This document shows positions 25,180-37,406 of a stretch of DNA of 64,000 nt, piece by piece. The position numbers were made by a program, and so were the translations under genes. Each line of letters begins with the position of its first letter. Position 1 is the first letter of the stretch. The notes under the pieces are model-generated. The model had not been told where the DNA came from and did not search any database. It was given only the letters and a program-made list of their open reading frames with translations. The stretch is from Stercorarius parasiticus (lineage: Eukaryota; Chordata; Aves; Charadriiformes; Stercorariidae): the NCBI GenBank assembly GCA_013396915.1, contig VWZL01005013.1:186001-250000 (forward strand). Reading direction: 5' to 3'.

Positions 25180-25316
25180 ATTAACCTCATAAAATCCTTG
25201 CTAATGCAAGTTTGTACACACCTGCTTTATAGGTGGGAAAATTGCAGCACGGAGAAATTAAGTGGCAAGATGCCCCAAAAGCTTTCCGTGACACTGGAAG
25301 CAGAATCTCGCAACAG
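25180..25316 (+). mobile_element. MIR-like ancient SINE fragment
   Basis: The segment reads, with gaps, like the MIR consensus. CCTGCTTTATAGGTGGGAAA corresponds to the 'cattttacagatgaggaaa' part, TTGCAGCACGGAGAAATTAA to 'ctgaggcacagagaggttaa', and GTGGCAAGATGCCCCAAAAG to 'gtgacttgcccaagg'. A GGAAGCAGAATC stretch follows, like the 'ggcagagccaggattc' part. MIR is a tRNA-derived SINE amplified before or early in amniote history, so heavy divergence is expected. The match was made by eye from memory of the consensus. Confidence 0.6.
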
Positions 25317-26130
25317 CTCCCCACCTCTCCATTTCCAGAAGACAAAACAACCCTGTGAACCACACCAAGGCATCTCCAGCTGCATTTTCTTCTGAGGGCT
25401 TAAGTTAAGTAGATAAGTAAAGCCCAAGTAATTCTCCAACTTCTTTCTATGGCCTAAGCCAACAAATCTGGCAAAGATCAGGAGAGAAAGGAAGAGAAGG
25501 AGAAAATTTACTTGGAAGCTTTGCAAGTCTGTGGGCCGTACTCTTGGCACACCACGCGATGAGGGGGTTACCAGGAGTTTGGTACCCAGTGGGTAGAGCA
25601 GAGCCGCTCAAGGGCTGCCCCAAGCCCACAGCCAGCTGTGGAGGTTGCTCCTGGCACAGCATCCACTGGGCACCACATCTGCGTAGGCCAGGGGGACACA
25701 CTGGAAGGCAAGACACCTGTGGGTCTTGAGAGAGAGGATTTGGGACAGGAAGAGAATAATGCAGTCCCAGAGATGGGAAGAGAGCAGGGAGAGACACCTG
25801 CATGCCCTTTATACAGCTTCCTCACCTCCCTCACAGCCTCCCCGCAGGTGCTGAGCCCTTCCCACACCACATCATGGTGTCATTCTGCCCATCCAGCAAA
25901 CCCTCTGCCACAGCCACGAAACAGAGGTCAACAGCTTATATTCAGTAAATCCCCACGTCATTTATGTATAAAATACCATAGCAGACTTACAATGCATCAA
26001 ATTTGGGACATATTGCGAATATCAAAGAAAATGTTTACTGATCTAGATGTACATTAAATACTCCACTAGTACTAAAGTACCCTAAAAGGACAAATTAAAT
26101 TTGATTCACATGAAGAAATGATGGAGTCTG
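25317..26130. other. Unique DNA with a G/C-rich block
   Basis: The part from about 25540 to 25920 is clearly more G/C-rich than its surroundings and is open in several frames on both strands (longest plus 25638-26057, 139 codons). Simultaneous openness on both strands with no recognisable motif argues for base composition rather than coding. I found no repeat family. Confidence 0.5.
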
Positions 26131-26265
26131 AATCCTTGGTGATACTCAAAACCTGACTGGACACTAGTCCTGGGCAACTAGCTCTAGGTGGCCCTGCCTG
26201 AACAGGGGTTTGGACAAGATGACCTCCAGAGGTCCCTTCCAACCTCAGTCATCCTGTGACTCTGA
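26131..26265 (+). mobile_element. CR1 LINE 3'-end fragment
   Basis: A 135-base plus-strand CR1 tail: ATCCTTGGTGATACTCAAAA, GACTGGACACTAGTCCTGGG, GGTGGCCCTGCCTGAACAGG, GACCTCCAGAGGTCCCTTCC, then AACCTCAGTCATCCTGTGAC with one decayed octamer. This is typical extreme 5' truncation; only 3'-UTR is left, with no coding content. Confidence 0.92.
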
Positions 26266-27540
26266 AGTTCAACCCTATGTAACATAAGAAAGTAACAGAC
26301 ACATATTTGGTACATATTTAGAGTAGACATATTTAGTACAAAAGTAGCATAAGACAAATTTGTGCGTGTGCATGTGCATAAAACTACTCCAGGCTACAGC
26401 CATAATTCAAGGACTCCCCAAAAGTATACTGAAGGCACAAGCAGAAGAGGAATTACTCCCCAACAGAAGAGGGAAGCTGCATCTCCAGAGAGTCCCTCAG
26501 GAGAAAGGAAGCCTTGATGAGGGAAAGCAAGGTTGACAACTTCTATCTTTATAATTCAGTTTTAAGAGGTAACATGCTACCAAGTTGCCCACTTGGCTCC
26601 AGTCTACAAGGCAGCACTCCAGAAGTAGTACATTGCTGAGGAAGCTCCTTAGTTTAACCAACACTGAGAGGTATCTCTAAGAACCTCTAAGTGATATCTT
26701 ATCAGTGACAGTATTTTCTAAGTGTGCGTGAGAGTTTCTAATTTTTTAAACAAGACTCTGTATTTTGTTATGTTAACTTAGAACTTAGAAAGCTGAAAGA
26801 GTAAAAATGTTCTACAAGAAAACATGGTAAGGGCAGAGCACATACCTCCCGCAGAAGTAACACAGCCAAATAAATTAGCATTAATAGAAAGCCTTTCTTA
26901 AATCAGGAGTTGATGTACTTCCCAATAAAGTGCAAGAATCAGCTTGAGGGCTGGTATTAACTAGTGTCAATGGTACTTCAGCATGTATCATCTAGCAGGT
27001 CTTTGGCAGGAGGTACAGTCAGGGGAGACCTCACAACCTGTAAAAATTCATGCTGTGTTTTTGTAAAAATATAAACATCTTAAACTTAACAGTGAAGGAT
27101 TAAGCCCAGGAAAGGCACTTTATTGCAATGGCATTTTGAAACAAACTTAAGCTTGTTGTGCCCTTTGCATTAGTTCTGAACTTTAAAGTGCCATCAGCAA
27201 TGGAAAATGAATGGCAACGAGGGCACAAACCATCCCCTAGAGCATCCCACTCCTTGATATCTCTTTTATTTGCAGCCTTTGGCTTCTGGCCCTGTACACG
27301 TGTGTATTTTGTGGTGCATGCCTCAGAAGCCTGCAAGCGAAGGAAACCTAGATCAGAGCCAGGTCTTACTGCTGCTTCCCTGCACCGTCTCAACTGGCAG
27401 AGACCTAACAGCATCTCCACAAAGGCGATGGGAGCAAAGAACTACTGCTAAAATAACTCCCAGCAGGGAACTACTGGTAAAGTAACTCCCCTGCTACCAA
27501 CTGAATAAATGCCCATTGAAGCTCATTTGAATGCAAAGAC

Positions 27541-27559
27541 TAAATAAATAAATAAATAA
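27541..27559. repeat. (TAAA)n microsatellite
   Basis: Nearly five consecutive TAAA units at the start of an A/T-rich stretch. Confidence 0.85.
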
Positions 27560-27904
27560 CCCCACCTATACTTTGCTTAAGGTTTTTGAAGTATCCTACC
27601 TAACATGACGTGAAATATCTAGGTTTTCCTACATCTGTAGGTAACAATATAATGTTCATGGGAAGTTAAAATATTTGTTAGCTGTTTTCAAATGACAAGA
27701 ACCTAAAGCATTTTCTTTAATTTAACTCTTCGGTCTTGGTCTGCTCACTCTTCTTCAGGTTTCAGCGCTCCCCTGGGAAACATTTTCACAGTTGAAAGCA
27801 TGCTGTGTCATCCGTTATTGCCCATTTCAAAATCTTAGACTCTAGTGCAGGAACACACATTAATCATTTATTACTGTATAAATACATGAAAAATTAATAG
27901 CCGA

Positions 27905-27975
27905 GCTAGAATTCCAAGGCATCCACTTAATGAGCTGGGACTCAAACCTAGGAGCATCGTGTCATTACTATTATA
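27905..27975 (+). mobile_element. Possible MIR-like SINE remnant
   Basis: The core GAGCTGGGACTCAAACCTAG (27932-27951) matches the 3' half of MIR, where '(ca)gagctgggattcgaacccagg' is followed by 'tctgtctgac'. The flanks fit poorly, so this could be a chance match to the tRNA-like box. Confidence 0.35.
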
Positions 27976-30900
27976 CATATATAAAACAGTATTTTAAAAG
28001 CTTCATCAAATGAGACCTGCTACTATAAATTCAGGACATTAGGCCTGTGAATAAACATCCAAGAACCAAATTAGGCATTTCCTTTCTGCAAGAGGGGAAA
28101 AATAACCTTTCTTCTTAATTATGAACTTGTTGCAGAAGTCTGAAAATCCAATCTTAGACTTTTAAAGATAAAAATTCAAAAAGCAAATGCCATAAAATAC
28201 TTGGTAAACTTCCTTTAAGTTTTAGTTAGTTTGAAAATAAAAACCAGTCACTCTAAATGAGAGAATGCTTGGCAATTTTCAAAATGTTTGGATACACTTT
28301 GCGAATGTCAATTAAAGTCATGCTTACTGCTGCAAGAACCAGTTAATGTGACAAATCCCAACACCACAAGCACAGATAATGAAAAAATAATTAAAAAAGC
28401 AAGAGTCAAATTATGTAATTATTTTGTTCCAGTTCTCTGAATTGTGATCTGCCTTCACAATCAGAAGTATATATAATTGCATTTACTCAGACTAAATGGG
28501 GCAATACAACCATGCTATTTCCAAGACAGCTGCAATCATGGCATCTATTGTAGTTTGACCAGAAAGTCTGTGCCAATGCCAACTTTATCTGAACGACATT
28601 TTGAAGCACCTAGAGGAATTTCTCAAAGTAGTTTCTTCTTAGAATCAGTAATTTTTCTTCTCATTAGCGGTAATTTAAAAGCTTTTTTTATTGATGCTAC
28701 GCCACATCCCATCAAGAATAATGGCAAAGCTCAAAACGAATAATAAAAGCAGGCTGACTGGTTGCCTTTGGAAAGGGGAGGGCAGACAGGCAAGAAGAGG
28801 CTGGCGGAGGACACATCATCATCAAGTTACCAGCAAGACAATTGTTATAACATAAAACCCTCTGCCACAAAGCAGGAGTTTCTAGAGAAGGAATTAACTT
28901 ACCTCAAGAAAAAAGTAAGATGTAAGATGTAGAGCTGGAGTACATCAATAATCAGATGAAACAGTAATTCTGTCTTCAGTGTTTTAAAAATGAATTTCCA
29001 TATTACTTAGGGAGTAATGAGCCATTTGCATCTATGTTGTGCAAGAATACTTGATGATCAGGAACGAGCTCCTCTATGACCTGCAAATGCTTTACAATTA
29101 TGGGCTATGTTTCTATATTTCCTTAAGCTACAATGATAGGTTTAATTTATTCAAAACTCATTTATATTTTCCTCAGAGCAATTCACATAACTACCACAAA
29201 AAAAAAGAAATTAAAAAATCTGAACAGGCTGCTGGCAAACTTTTAACTAGAAAACATGGCATAAGCTTTTACATAGTTCAAAGGAAACGAGTCCGCCTAC
29301 AAGCCAAACAAAATTCTACGTACCAGTAGAATCAAAACTACGGCATGAAGACAGCATGATGATCTTCTTAACCAGACTGCAGAAACCTGACACCCTGCTA
29401 TGAAATGCTTCATGTTATGGGAAAACAAAAGTTTCTTAGGTCTAATCTCAGTTCGAAGCAGTCTGGTTTTGCGAGAGCACACGCATATGCAGACCTGTGT
29501 ATTTCATTCTGAACTGCCTGTACCTTTGGGCCCCAGCCAAAACAAAGTGCTTCAGATCACCTGCCACCACACAACTCGAGCCCTGCCCTCATTGCCTTAG
29601 AAAATTCCAACCTCCTCACAGGTGAGATCCTGACACCGCTCAGTTCACAGAGGGATTCAAAAGTCAGAGGGCAAAGACATCGCCTGCAAAAAAAGTCAGA
29701 GTAAGGACACAGTAGGACTGAAGCAAACCTTCAGCTCTGCAAGATAAAACAGAATTGTTTCAAGAACCCAAATTTTTCACATGACAGATTACAGGATTAC
29801 TCCCTCAAATCAAGATAAAAGTACCATAATTCACTAAGCATGCAAACTAAGTGGGCAAGTTATGCTTTATTTTTAAGGGGTATGTAGTTTTGTAATCAAA
29901 TTAACAGGTACCCCTGATGCAAAAGAGTATTTCCTTTAAGAATATGAACCAAAACAGATACCATTAGCTATAAAGAAGCAGCAAGTGGCTCTTACAACAT
30001 AGAAAGCAGCATGAAAAGTTGATACAAAAAGAGCTGAGGAAGCCTGTCTTATGGCAGAAACAAAGTAGAAGAATGTATTATTAATAATAGTAGTAACAAC
30101 AACAGATCCATGATAACTTTACAATAGAAGTCCTGAGAATTATAAGTTTCACAGACAATGAGGGCATCTGAGTTTTGTTTTCTCTAGTCAACAAATTCTT
30201 TGTTTTGGATGATGATAAACTTACACAAATTCCTTGCTACCATCATATCTCTAGACACGGGGAAGAATAATAAAAAGGAGAAAATTAAGCAGAAAGACTG
30301 GCAGTGGCGAGTGAGCACAAAGCTGTATTTAAAATTAACAATGAAGGAAGCTTGAGAAAGAAGTGAAAAAAGAAGCGAGTGACATGGTTAATATGAAGAA
30401 AGAGATGCACTCAGTGTAAAAACGATGGAAAAAAGCACACAAAATGAATTCTGAATTTACAGCAATTGACACCAGCTGAGAATCAAATGAACTGCTACAG
30501 CATTCAACGTGAAATTATCCCTTATAATAATGACTAATGGTTTTGCTATATATTATAGCTGAGGCTAACCATTGCATAACAATTTAGAGTCTATGAAAGT
30601 AAATCAGTGTCAATATTGAGCAGCCACAGGTCTCGGCATAATTCACTTCCACAAATTCACTCAGTTCAATTAATTCCTAATGTACTTAGCTGTAAAGCTT
30701 ATTTGAACTTGTTGCCGTTAAGCTACTGAATGTTGCAGGACTTCATATCTTTGAGGTTTGCACCCTGCTATAGGATACTATATTTCCTAAAGTAAAACAA
30801 ACAACTAATTTGATTTTTTTTTTAAAGGGAGGGAAAAAAGGGGGAGGGAGGAGCAGTGTTTCCTGCATATATACAGCATCCTCACCAGACAGCTTTCAAC

Positions 30901-31428
30901 CCCCACGTCATCCCTCACCTCTCTCTTTTCTGCTCAGAAAGTGCCAAGTGCCCTCCTCCCTGAGCTTCTCAGCCACACCATAACCCCCAAACCCTGAGCT
31001 TTTCTTGCTGTTTTCAGTAGAGGCCCAACACGATACTGCTGTCATCCTCTGGGCCACCCAGACACTGTTTCTCGCTACTGCCCACATAGGTCTAACTTCT
31101 TTGGGAAACCAGGATAAAACCAGCAACCCCAATTTTAATCTCTGGCACCACATGGGTTTGAGCTGAACTACCCTGACTCTTTGGAGAGGCAGAATCAAAT
31201 TCCGACCACGAGATTCGTTTTTGGATTTTAATGCATTAAAATTCAGAACCAAATTACACCCAGTTTGATGGAAAAAGGCATCTATTAAAAATGATGACAA
31301 GATGACAAAAGGCTATGAAGGAAAGTGGCCTTTTCAAAGGGCATAGACTGCAGACCTCATCCAGGCCAAATGCCCATGCAGTTTATAGTCAGGCCTCTAT
31401 GATTCTTGCATAAAGAACACTCTTATCC

Positions 31429-31825
31429 CAATCAGAAAGTAATTTAGGTTGTAAGGGACGCAGGGAGGTCTTGAGTTCAACCTGCTGGTCAAGGTAAGGT
31501 CAGACCAGGCTTCTCCTCAGGGCTTTATCCAATTTAGTCTTGAACACATCAAAGGACAGAAACTGCACAGCCTCTGGGCAAACTGCTCCACTGCTTAATT
31601 ATCCTCACAATAAAGCTTTCTTTCCTTATATCCAGTCTCAGTCTCCCCTTCTTCAATTTATGACTATAATCTCTCACTCTCCAGCTACATACGTCAGTAA
31701 AAGGCTCAGTTCTGCCTTCTTCATAACTTAAGTACTGGCAGTTTCCTGGTAGGTCGTCCTGGAGTCTCCACTCTTCCTGAACTGACTAAGTCCAGTTCCC
31801 TGCATCTATCCTCATAGCTAATGCG
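31429..31825 (-). mobile_element. CR1 LINE 3' portion, old subfamily
   Basis: Read on the minus strand, this runs from a CTATGAGGATAGATGC piece (counterpart of 'SYEDRL') through the end of ORF2 and the 3'-UTR. It includes a degraded 'ggggagactgagactggata taaggaaag' stretch and an AAGCAGTGGAGCAGTTTGCC region corresponding to 'VKHWNRLP'. It ends in TTACAACCTAAATTACTTTCTGATT, a decayed 'CTTCCAACCTAAATTATTCTGTGATTC' tail. The many small indels mark it as much older than the copies at 16, 52 and 63 kb. Confidence 0.85.
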
Positions 31826-32507
31826 CTTACAGAATCATTTAACCTTGTATAAATCTAACGCTTATTTAACATTTACCACTATACAAAAAGTAGGGGTTTC
31901 TTTCTCTTTGTTTTCGTAATAAAAATTTTCTGACTTCTACAGTCAAGCAAATTATTGCCATTACTTCTTCTATTAGAACCCGAGTATTTTTATATTTCAG
32001 TCATTTCCTCAAGAAATGAAGAACTGAAATCATGAAATGAGACCATGTCTATTTTTTAATACCAATGCTGTGACCGTAATAGGCATTAAAGAGAGAAACA
32101 GACCAAATCCATCCTTTCCTCACCTCTTCAAAGGTGCTGTCAGTAGCACACAACTCTCACTACAGTCTGTACTGTCAAAAACCAGAAATTACAGCATTTC
32201 TCTCAAGTTCATGTGTAAATGCACGTAATCTTAGGACCCTTCACAGCTTCCTCCATCTCCTCAGCACAAAACATAGGAGGCCAATAGCCGACAACCAAGA
32301 AAAATGAAAGCCAAGTACCAATTCAATAAAGCCTGTCTGGTATCCACTTAAAAGAATACACTGTGGAGATAAAGGCTGTTAAACTCCATTACAGTCTGAG
32401 TAGTTTAAGCACGCAATGCCGGACCTCAGAAGGATCACACTGATCTGTCCTTCCAGAAAGAATTTAATTATTCTGCTTACTCTACAGCAACTAATGGTTC
32501 ATGTTAT
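31826..32507. other. Unique DNA between two CR1 fragments
   Basis: A/T-rich sequence without identifiable features. The flanking CR1 pieces are in opposite orientations, so it is not an interruption of a single element. Confidence 0.6.
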
Positions 32508-32620
32508 CCTTATCGCTCTCTACAACTACCTGAAAGGAGGTTGTAGAGAGGTGGGGGTCAGCCACTTCTCCCAAGTAACAAACAATAGCACAAGAGGAAA
32601 CAGCCTCAAGTTGTGCCACC
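32508..32620 (+). mobile_element. Internal CR1 ORF2 fragment
   Basis: About 113 bases translate in one plus-strand frame as [20 protein letters not shown] followed by [15 protein letters not shown]. This is the conserved C-terminal CR1 ORF2 block whose family form is '[33 protein letters not shown]'. Neither the 3'-UTR nor the octamer tail follows, so the fragment is cut on both sides. Conservation of the block in an otherwise featureless stretch suggests a large element eroded by deletions. Confidence 0.9.
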
Positions 32621-32653
32621 TTTTCAAACAAAGCTAAATTATACAGATTACTA

Positions 32654-32706
32654 TTAAAAAAAGAAAACAAACAAACAAAAAAAAACCCCAATCAAAACAA
32701 AACAAA
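32654..32706. repeat. A-rich low-complexity tract
   Basis: A-runs are mixed with CAAA units. The tract begins about 34 bases after the CR1 fragment but has no CR1 octamers, so it is not read as that element's tail. Confidence 0.75.
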
Positions 32707-34503
32707 CGGAAAAGGTCTGTCAAACTGATTTTATTAGGCATATTATATAATTAACATAATTATTACTCTGTGATTTATATTAGTATAATTAACTCTGTGG
32801 TTTGATATACATAGTCTTACATACTTTCATCAGGTTGGCATTTTGATTGGTGAAAATTAAATTTGACTACCTTTGGGAAGTGATAATGTTCTAGGTAATT
32901 TTTTCTCATTGATTTTCTGTAAATATATAGTAGCAGTTTGGTGCTACTCATACACAAAAAGGTACCCTTCTTTATTCAGTAGAACAATTAATTAGTGTGT
33001 TGCTGGCATTTTCTACAGAGAGAAACACTGAAGTATTTAAAAAAAAAACCACAGAAAACTAAACATATACCATGTTGAACTAATAAAAAAAGAATAGGCT
33101 CATTTATGTTTGATTATATTGTTCCCATTACATAAGCCTGGAAATAGTTTCCATTTTCATAAGCCTTCCAGTGAGAACATTGAATTACTTTGGAAAATAC
33201 TCATTTATTTGATAGTATGAGGTTTTTGTTTACAAAAAAATTAAAATTTCAAAACTGAAAATTCTGGGTAAAAATTACCATAGAAATCTGTACAAAACTT
33301 TAATTGTGCATGCGCGGGTGTGTCTATACAGCAAGAGAATTATCTAGCAGAAAAATAACCAGTTCTCTACCAAGGGGCAGTGATCTCCAGGTTGGTTTCA
33401 TTTAGGAATTCACTATGAAAAACAAAGCTGAATTAATCACTGAATGACCATCTCCTTCAGCCCTGACTGGGTTCTGTGGGAACAGAAATAATAAAACAAC
33501 TGCTTCAACACCTATTTTATACCATAAACTGTTTCAAGCACAGGTATCTTGTAGTTCTAACTTGACAAAAATTTTTGGATGAGAAAGCGATAGACGGAGT
33601 AGCAAAAATGAGAAGGACAAGGCAGTCACACCAAGAAATCCAGACTGCTTAGTGATTTTAATCTATAAAACAAGAGTCAAAGCAGGGGAAGAACTGTGGC
33701 ATCTCCCAAGGATGTGGAGGACAAATATGCTTCTCAAACAGACAAGTCTCAGTCATACATGCTAGGGGACGTGTTCAGGGAACTGCCTCTTTTAACAGCC
33801 TGCAGCAAGCAGATCAAAATACAAGGTTAAAGGTCCCTTCGGGCTTCATATAGCAGATAAGTAAGAGCGCTCAACAGGCAAAACGGGCGTAATTGTGTTT
33901 GCTGCGCAGAAGCACACATCTGATTGCAATCAGAGTACTGAGACACCAGGGCCACCTAGGTACAACAGCCCGCCCTAGATGGCACAATGACAGCGAATCA
34001 AGTCACATCGGGCACTTCTCATCTTCTGCGACACCAGTGCTAACAAGCTGCCCTTAGCCAATGCTACTGACATTGTATTTCTTGGGACAGTCCCCCATTG
34101 GTGGCTTTCTGTTAATAGCTATATTTCGCAAACTACTAGTTAGCCAGTTTTCAGTTCATTGTGTGCCATGTAACTGTTAAAGTGACACTCTCAACACTGG
34201 TAGTTCTAAGGGGTTTATAAAAAGACTATAATAAATGGGGTTACTTTAGTACTTATCGATACGAATATTTTTTGAAGGTGCAGAAAGGCAAGTGGTTCAT
34301 TTTTAAGCTTTATCTTATTCCCAATATTACAAATATGATTTTATCGGAACAGCCTAAACAGTCTCAAAAGCTCCTCAGACAACTTTGAAGAAAAGTTTTG
34401 ACTATTTGACTATTGTATTACTTAAGTGATTTTAAAACAACTATATCGGTAGTCCATGCAGTGCAATAGCACGTTGTGAGGGTGCAATAACAGTGCAACA
34501 GCA
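32707..34503. other. Unique A/T-rich DNA without a recognised gene
   Basis: No features recognised; no open frame long enough to comment on. A/T-rich throughout, G/C-richer around 33830-34030. Confidence 0.6.
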
Positions 34504-34704
34504 TTTACTGTGAGGGTGGTGAGGCACTGGAACAGGTTGCCCAGAGAAAGCTGTGGATGCCCCATCCCTGGAAGTGTTCAATGCCAGGCTGGATGGGGCT
34601 TTGAGCAGCCTGGTCTAGTGGGAGGTGTCCCTGCCCATGGCAGGGGGGTTGGAACTAGATGATCTTTGAAGGTCCCTTCCAACCTGAACCATTCTATGAT
34701 TCTA
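34504..34704 (+). mobile_element. CR1 LINE 3'-end fragment, well preserved
   Basis: A 200-base plus-strand tail starts inside the last ORF2 codons (TTTACTGTGAGGGTGGTGAG, the 'FTVRVV' part). It passes GGAACAGGTTGCCCAGAG and GCCAGGCTGGATGGGGCTTT, and ends in CCTTCCAACCTGAACCATTC plus TATGATTCTA. It is closely similar to the copies at 17510-17697 and, in reverse, 62924-63120, so they are of the same or a sister subfamily. Confidence 0.95.
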
Positions 34705-35520
34705 CGCTACTTATTTTACTGACAATATAGAACAATTTTCTGGAACAGTCAAATATCTGATCATCTCTTCCTCAGGCTGAGTTGTTCTCATTCGGCTTTG
34801 AATATTCATTGCAAGCAGCAGGTCCCATCACACTGTTATTACTACCTAAGCTATTGCAGACCAACAGGATGGCCTTGCCATGCAGCTGCTGAACTTTTTT
34901 CTTTCAACAATTTAGAGAACATCAAGAGAAAAATAATTTTCATTTAAAATGTTATCATTTCTTAAAAGGTGGATTAAAGTGATCATATTTCACTAACAGG
35001 TATCTCATGCATTAGCTCACAGCAGTACCAACAACTAAATTATCTTTGCTAAATTGCTGCAATCTGGGGCAACAGCATAATATGGCAACACTTCAATGTT
35101 CCGGTCCCACTGGACGGTCTGCACCAGAATATATTCAAAGACAAACACCTTATATCGCCATAGGGGTCAGGACATCACGCAGTAACTTCAGAGAACTCTC
35201 CCCACCTTGGCCAGGCTCCTGCATGGTATTGGGCTCCCCACTTGTGGGGTCCTGAGCTCCCCCTGGCTCCTTCCTCAGCTGGCCCCAGCTTCTTTAGCTC
35301 TTCACAGAAGAGACTCCAGTGTTCAACACAATAGAACATCATAAAATCTGCTTTTTTGGGACAAAGATTGCTCCTAAAAACTTAATTTTGCAACCACACC
35401 CCCTTTCAACTAACCCCTCCAGCTACAAGTATGTGTTAAAGCATGTTAGACAGACTGCTCATGTACTTGCGGCAATCACCCTTTACACTAGAGAGCATCA
35501 GTTGCATACAGGTGTATTTC

Positions 35521-35554
35521 AAAAAAAAACAAACAACAAAACAAACAAACAACA
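35521..35554. repeat. A-rich/CAAA low-complexity tract
   Basis: An A run is followed by CAAACAAC and CAAAC units. No retrotransposon body is recognised next to it. Confidence 0.75.
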
Positions 35555-36286
35555 GACCATTCATACAGTCTAGCTTTCCCTCCTTTCAATTGAGTCATCT
35601 TTTAATGTGACAAAGTTACATTTTGCTTGGGAATTAAACCACACAGTAGCAGCAGTTTTCCAGCTCTCTCCACTCCATACTCACCAAAAAAAAGAAAAGA
35701 AAGACTTTTCACTGTCTCAGCCACTTTCCAGCAAAGACAAGAGCAAACCAAGGGTCCAAACAACCAAAAATAAAAAAAAAAGCACACACAACCTGCAGGT
35801 ATGAAATCCTGGTGCTAAGAAGGCTGTGCCAAAGCACATCATCCAGCTTTGGCAGGACACTATCTGCATACAGACTGAAGGGAAGAGGCATCATTTCTAT
35901 AGCACACAGCATCCCGCTGAACATTAATCACCATTACCCACTTAGATACTGCAATACGCAAGATTGATTGCTGCTCCATGGCTCTCTCAAGCATGCTAGC
36001 CCTCAACGCTACTGCACTCCTCTCCACTTCCTTACACAGAAGTTAAAGGAAAACATTCAATTTTCAGGCCCCACAAGAGGAAAGGCAACTCAAATGTCAG
36101 AAGACAAGATGAGTGGCACATAATTTTAGAATTATCACTACTCAACAGCAATTGAGCCAACTGTTCATTTAGTATTTTTCTTGTATTCATTAACCTAAAT
36201 ATATAAAAAACCTGAACTCATTGGAAAAAAACCTCTATTTTGTCTGTATAGGGGCTCTTGTATTCTGTTGGGTTTCTATTTGGGGA

Positions 36287-36327
36287 TTTCTTTTTCTTTT
36301 TTACTTTTCTTTTTTCTTCTTCTTTTT
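36287..36327. repeat. Polypyrimidine tract
   Basis: Forty-one bases of T and C with a single interrupting A, made of TTTTTC and TTCTTC units. It is followed by AAGAATATAAAAAAGGAGG, so a purine-rich stretch mirrors it nearby. Confidence 0.7.
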
Positions 36328-37105
36328 AAGAATATAAAAAAGGAGGTTTTCCGAGGAGACAGGAGGAGTTTGGGTCCCATTCTTCAACAGCAGTTTATAA
36401 TATCAAAAACTTTAAACAAGGAACTTTTAAAAGCAGAAAGCTTTTAAAATATTCACAAATGCAAGCATTTTTCTTCTTGTTTTATACTCACATGTGTGTT
36501 GAACATCATTAAAAAATAAATGTAATCAAGCATATCTAAATGCATTAATATTTCGTTATTACAGCACAAGGCAGTCCTTTTAAGCAGTAAGTGCCAGAGA
36601 TCATGAAATGCTTTGCATATCTTGAAGGGTCAGGCATTTCTTCTCCAATTAGTCAGTTTTGAAGAATGACATGAAAAGGTACAAACTGCACACAAAATAC
36701 TCTTAATACAGCAGTCTGTTGATAACAACATGTGGGTTTATTTTGTATGTAGCTTAGTTAATAATGGGTTGTTTCACCACTTTCGTTTATAGGTAAAAAT
36801 CTCACTATTTATGATTAATACATTTATCGTTCTTTAATAAGATGTGAGAATCTACGGTCCATGTCTGCACTACTATGGGTATAAAATAAACATCTGCACA
36901 CAGGGTATCTGCACTGGTATACAAGTTAATGATGAATTTCCCAGACTATGTGAAGTCCTACTTGGCCCTAAGTAAGGGGCTGGAGACCCTTTTTCTAAGA
37001 AATGTAAGATCAGAGGATAAACTGCATGGAAAATAAAAGCTTGCTCATCCCACGCTGTTTCCAGTTTCACATGAATGAATATACTTGCTTTTTTCACTTT
37101 TGCAG

Positions 37106-37406
37106 TCATGATGGCTTCAGCCTAAAATTAATTGAATCTTTTGTCTGTATCTGTGAACTTCCGTTGCTTTATTCCCCAGCACCGGAGAATTTTAAAAGAT
37201 CTCAGTGGATGCTTCGCAAGATGTTTCTTGAGCCTGCAGTCAGAAATTCTGCTAAATACTCGGCCACGGGTGACAGCAGGAACATTTGTCAGAAGAGACG
37301 GACAAAGAATATCAACCATAATCTTGCAGCCTTTTTTTTTCCCCCCCTCTCTCCCTCTTCAAGAGAAAATACCTTCCTGAAACCTCTTCCAAGAAGCTGG
37401 AGCTAA
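37106..37406 (+). other. Candidate exon-like open segment after a splice-acceptor-like site
   Basis: The sequence CTTGCTTTTTTCACTTTTGCAG ends at 37105 and would make a good 3' splice site. From it a plus-strand frame is open for about 100 codons to the TAA at 37404-37406. It contains a basic stretch (KRRTKNINHNL near 37290-37325) and then runs into a T/C homopolymer translated as FFFPPL. I recognise no family, and the homopolymer within the frame speaks against coding. It may be a non-coding exon or chance. Confidence 0.12.

Larger units (their letters stand above)
26266..31428. other. Unique A/T-rich DNA without a recognised gene
   Basis: Holds an (AAAT) microsatellite at 27541-27559 and a possible MIR remnant at 27905-27975. 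Unassigned open frames of up to 130 codons occur (minus 30908-31300). A G-rich purine stretch lies at about 30828-30855. There is no splice-supported exon and no other repeat I could name. Confidence 0.5.

Noticed and set aside
25447..25870. Several overlapping frames of 100-118 codons on the minus strand and up to 139 on the plus
   Set aside because: All fall in one G/C-rich block open on both strands, with no recognisable protein motif and no splice support.
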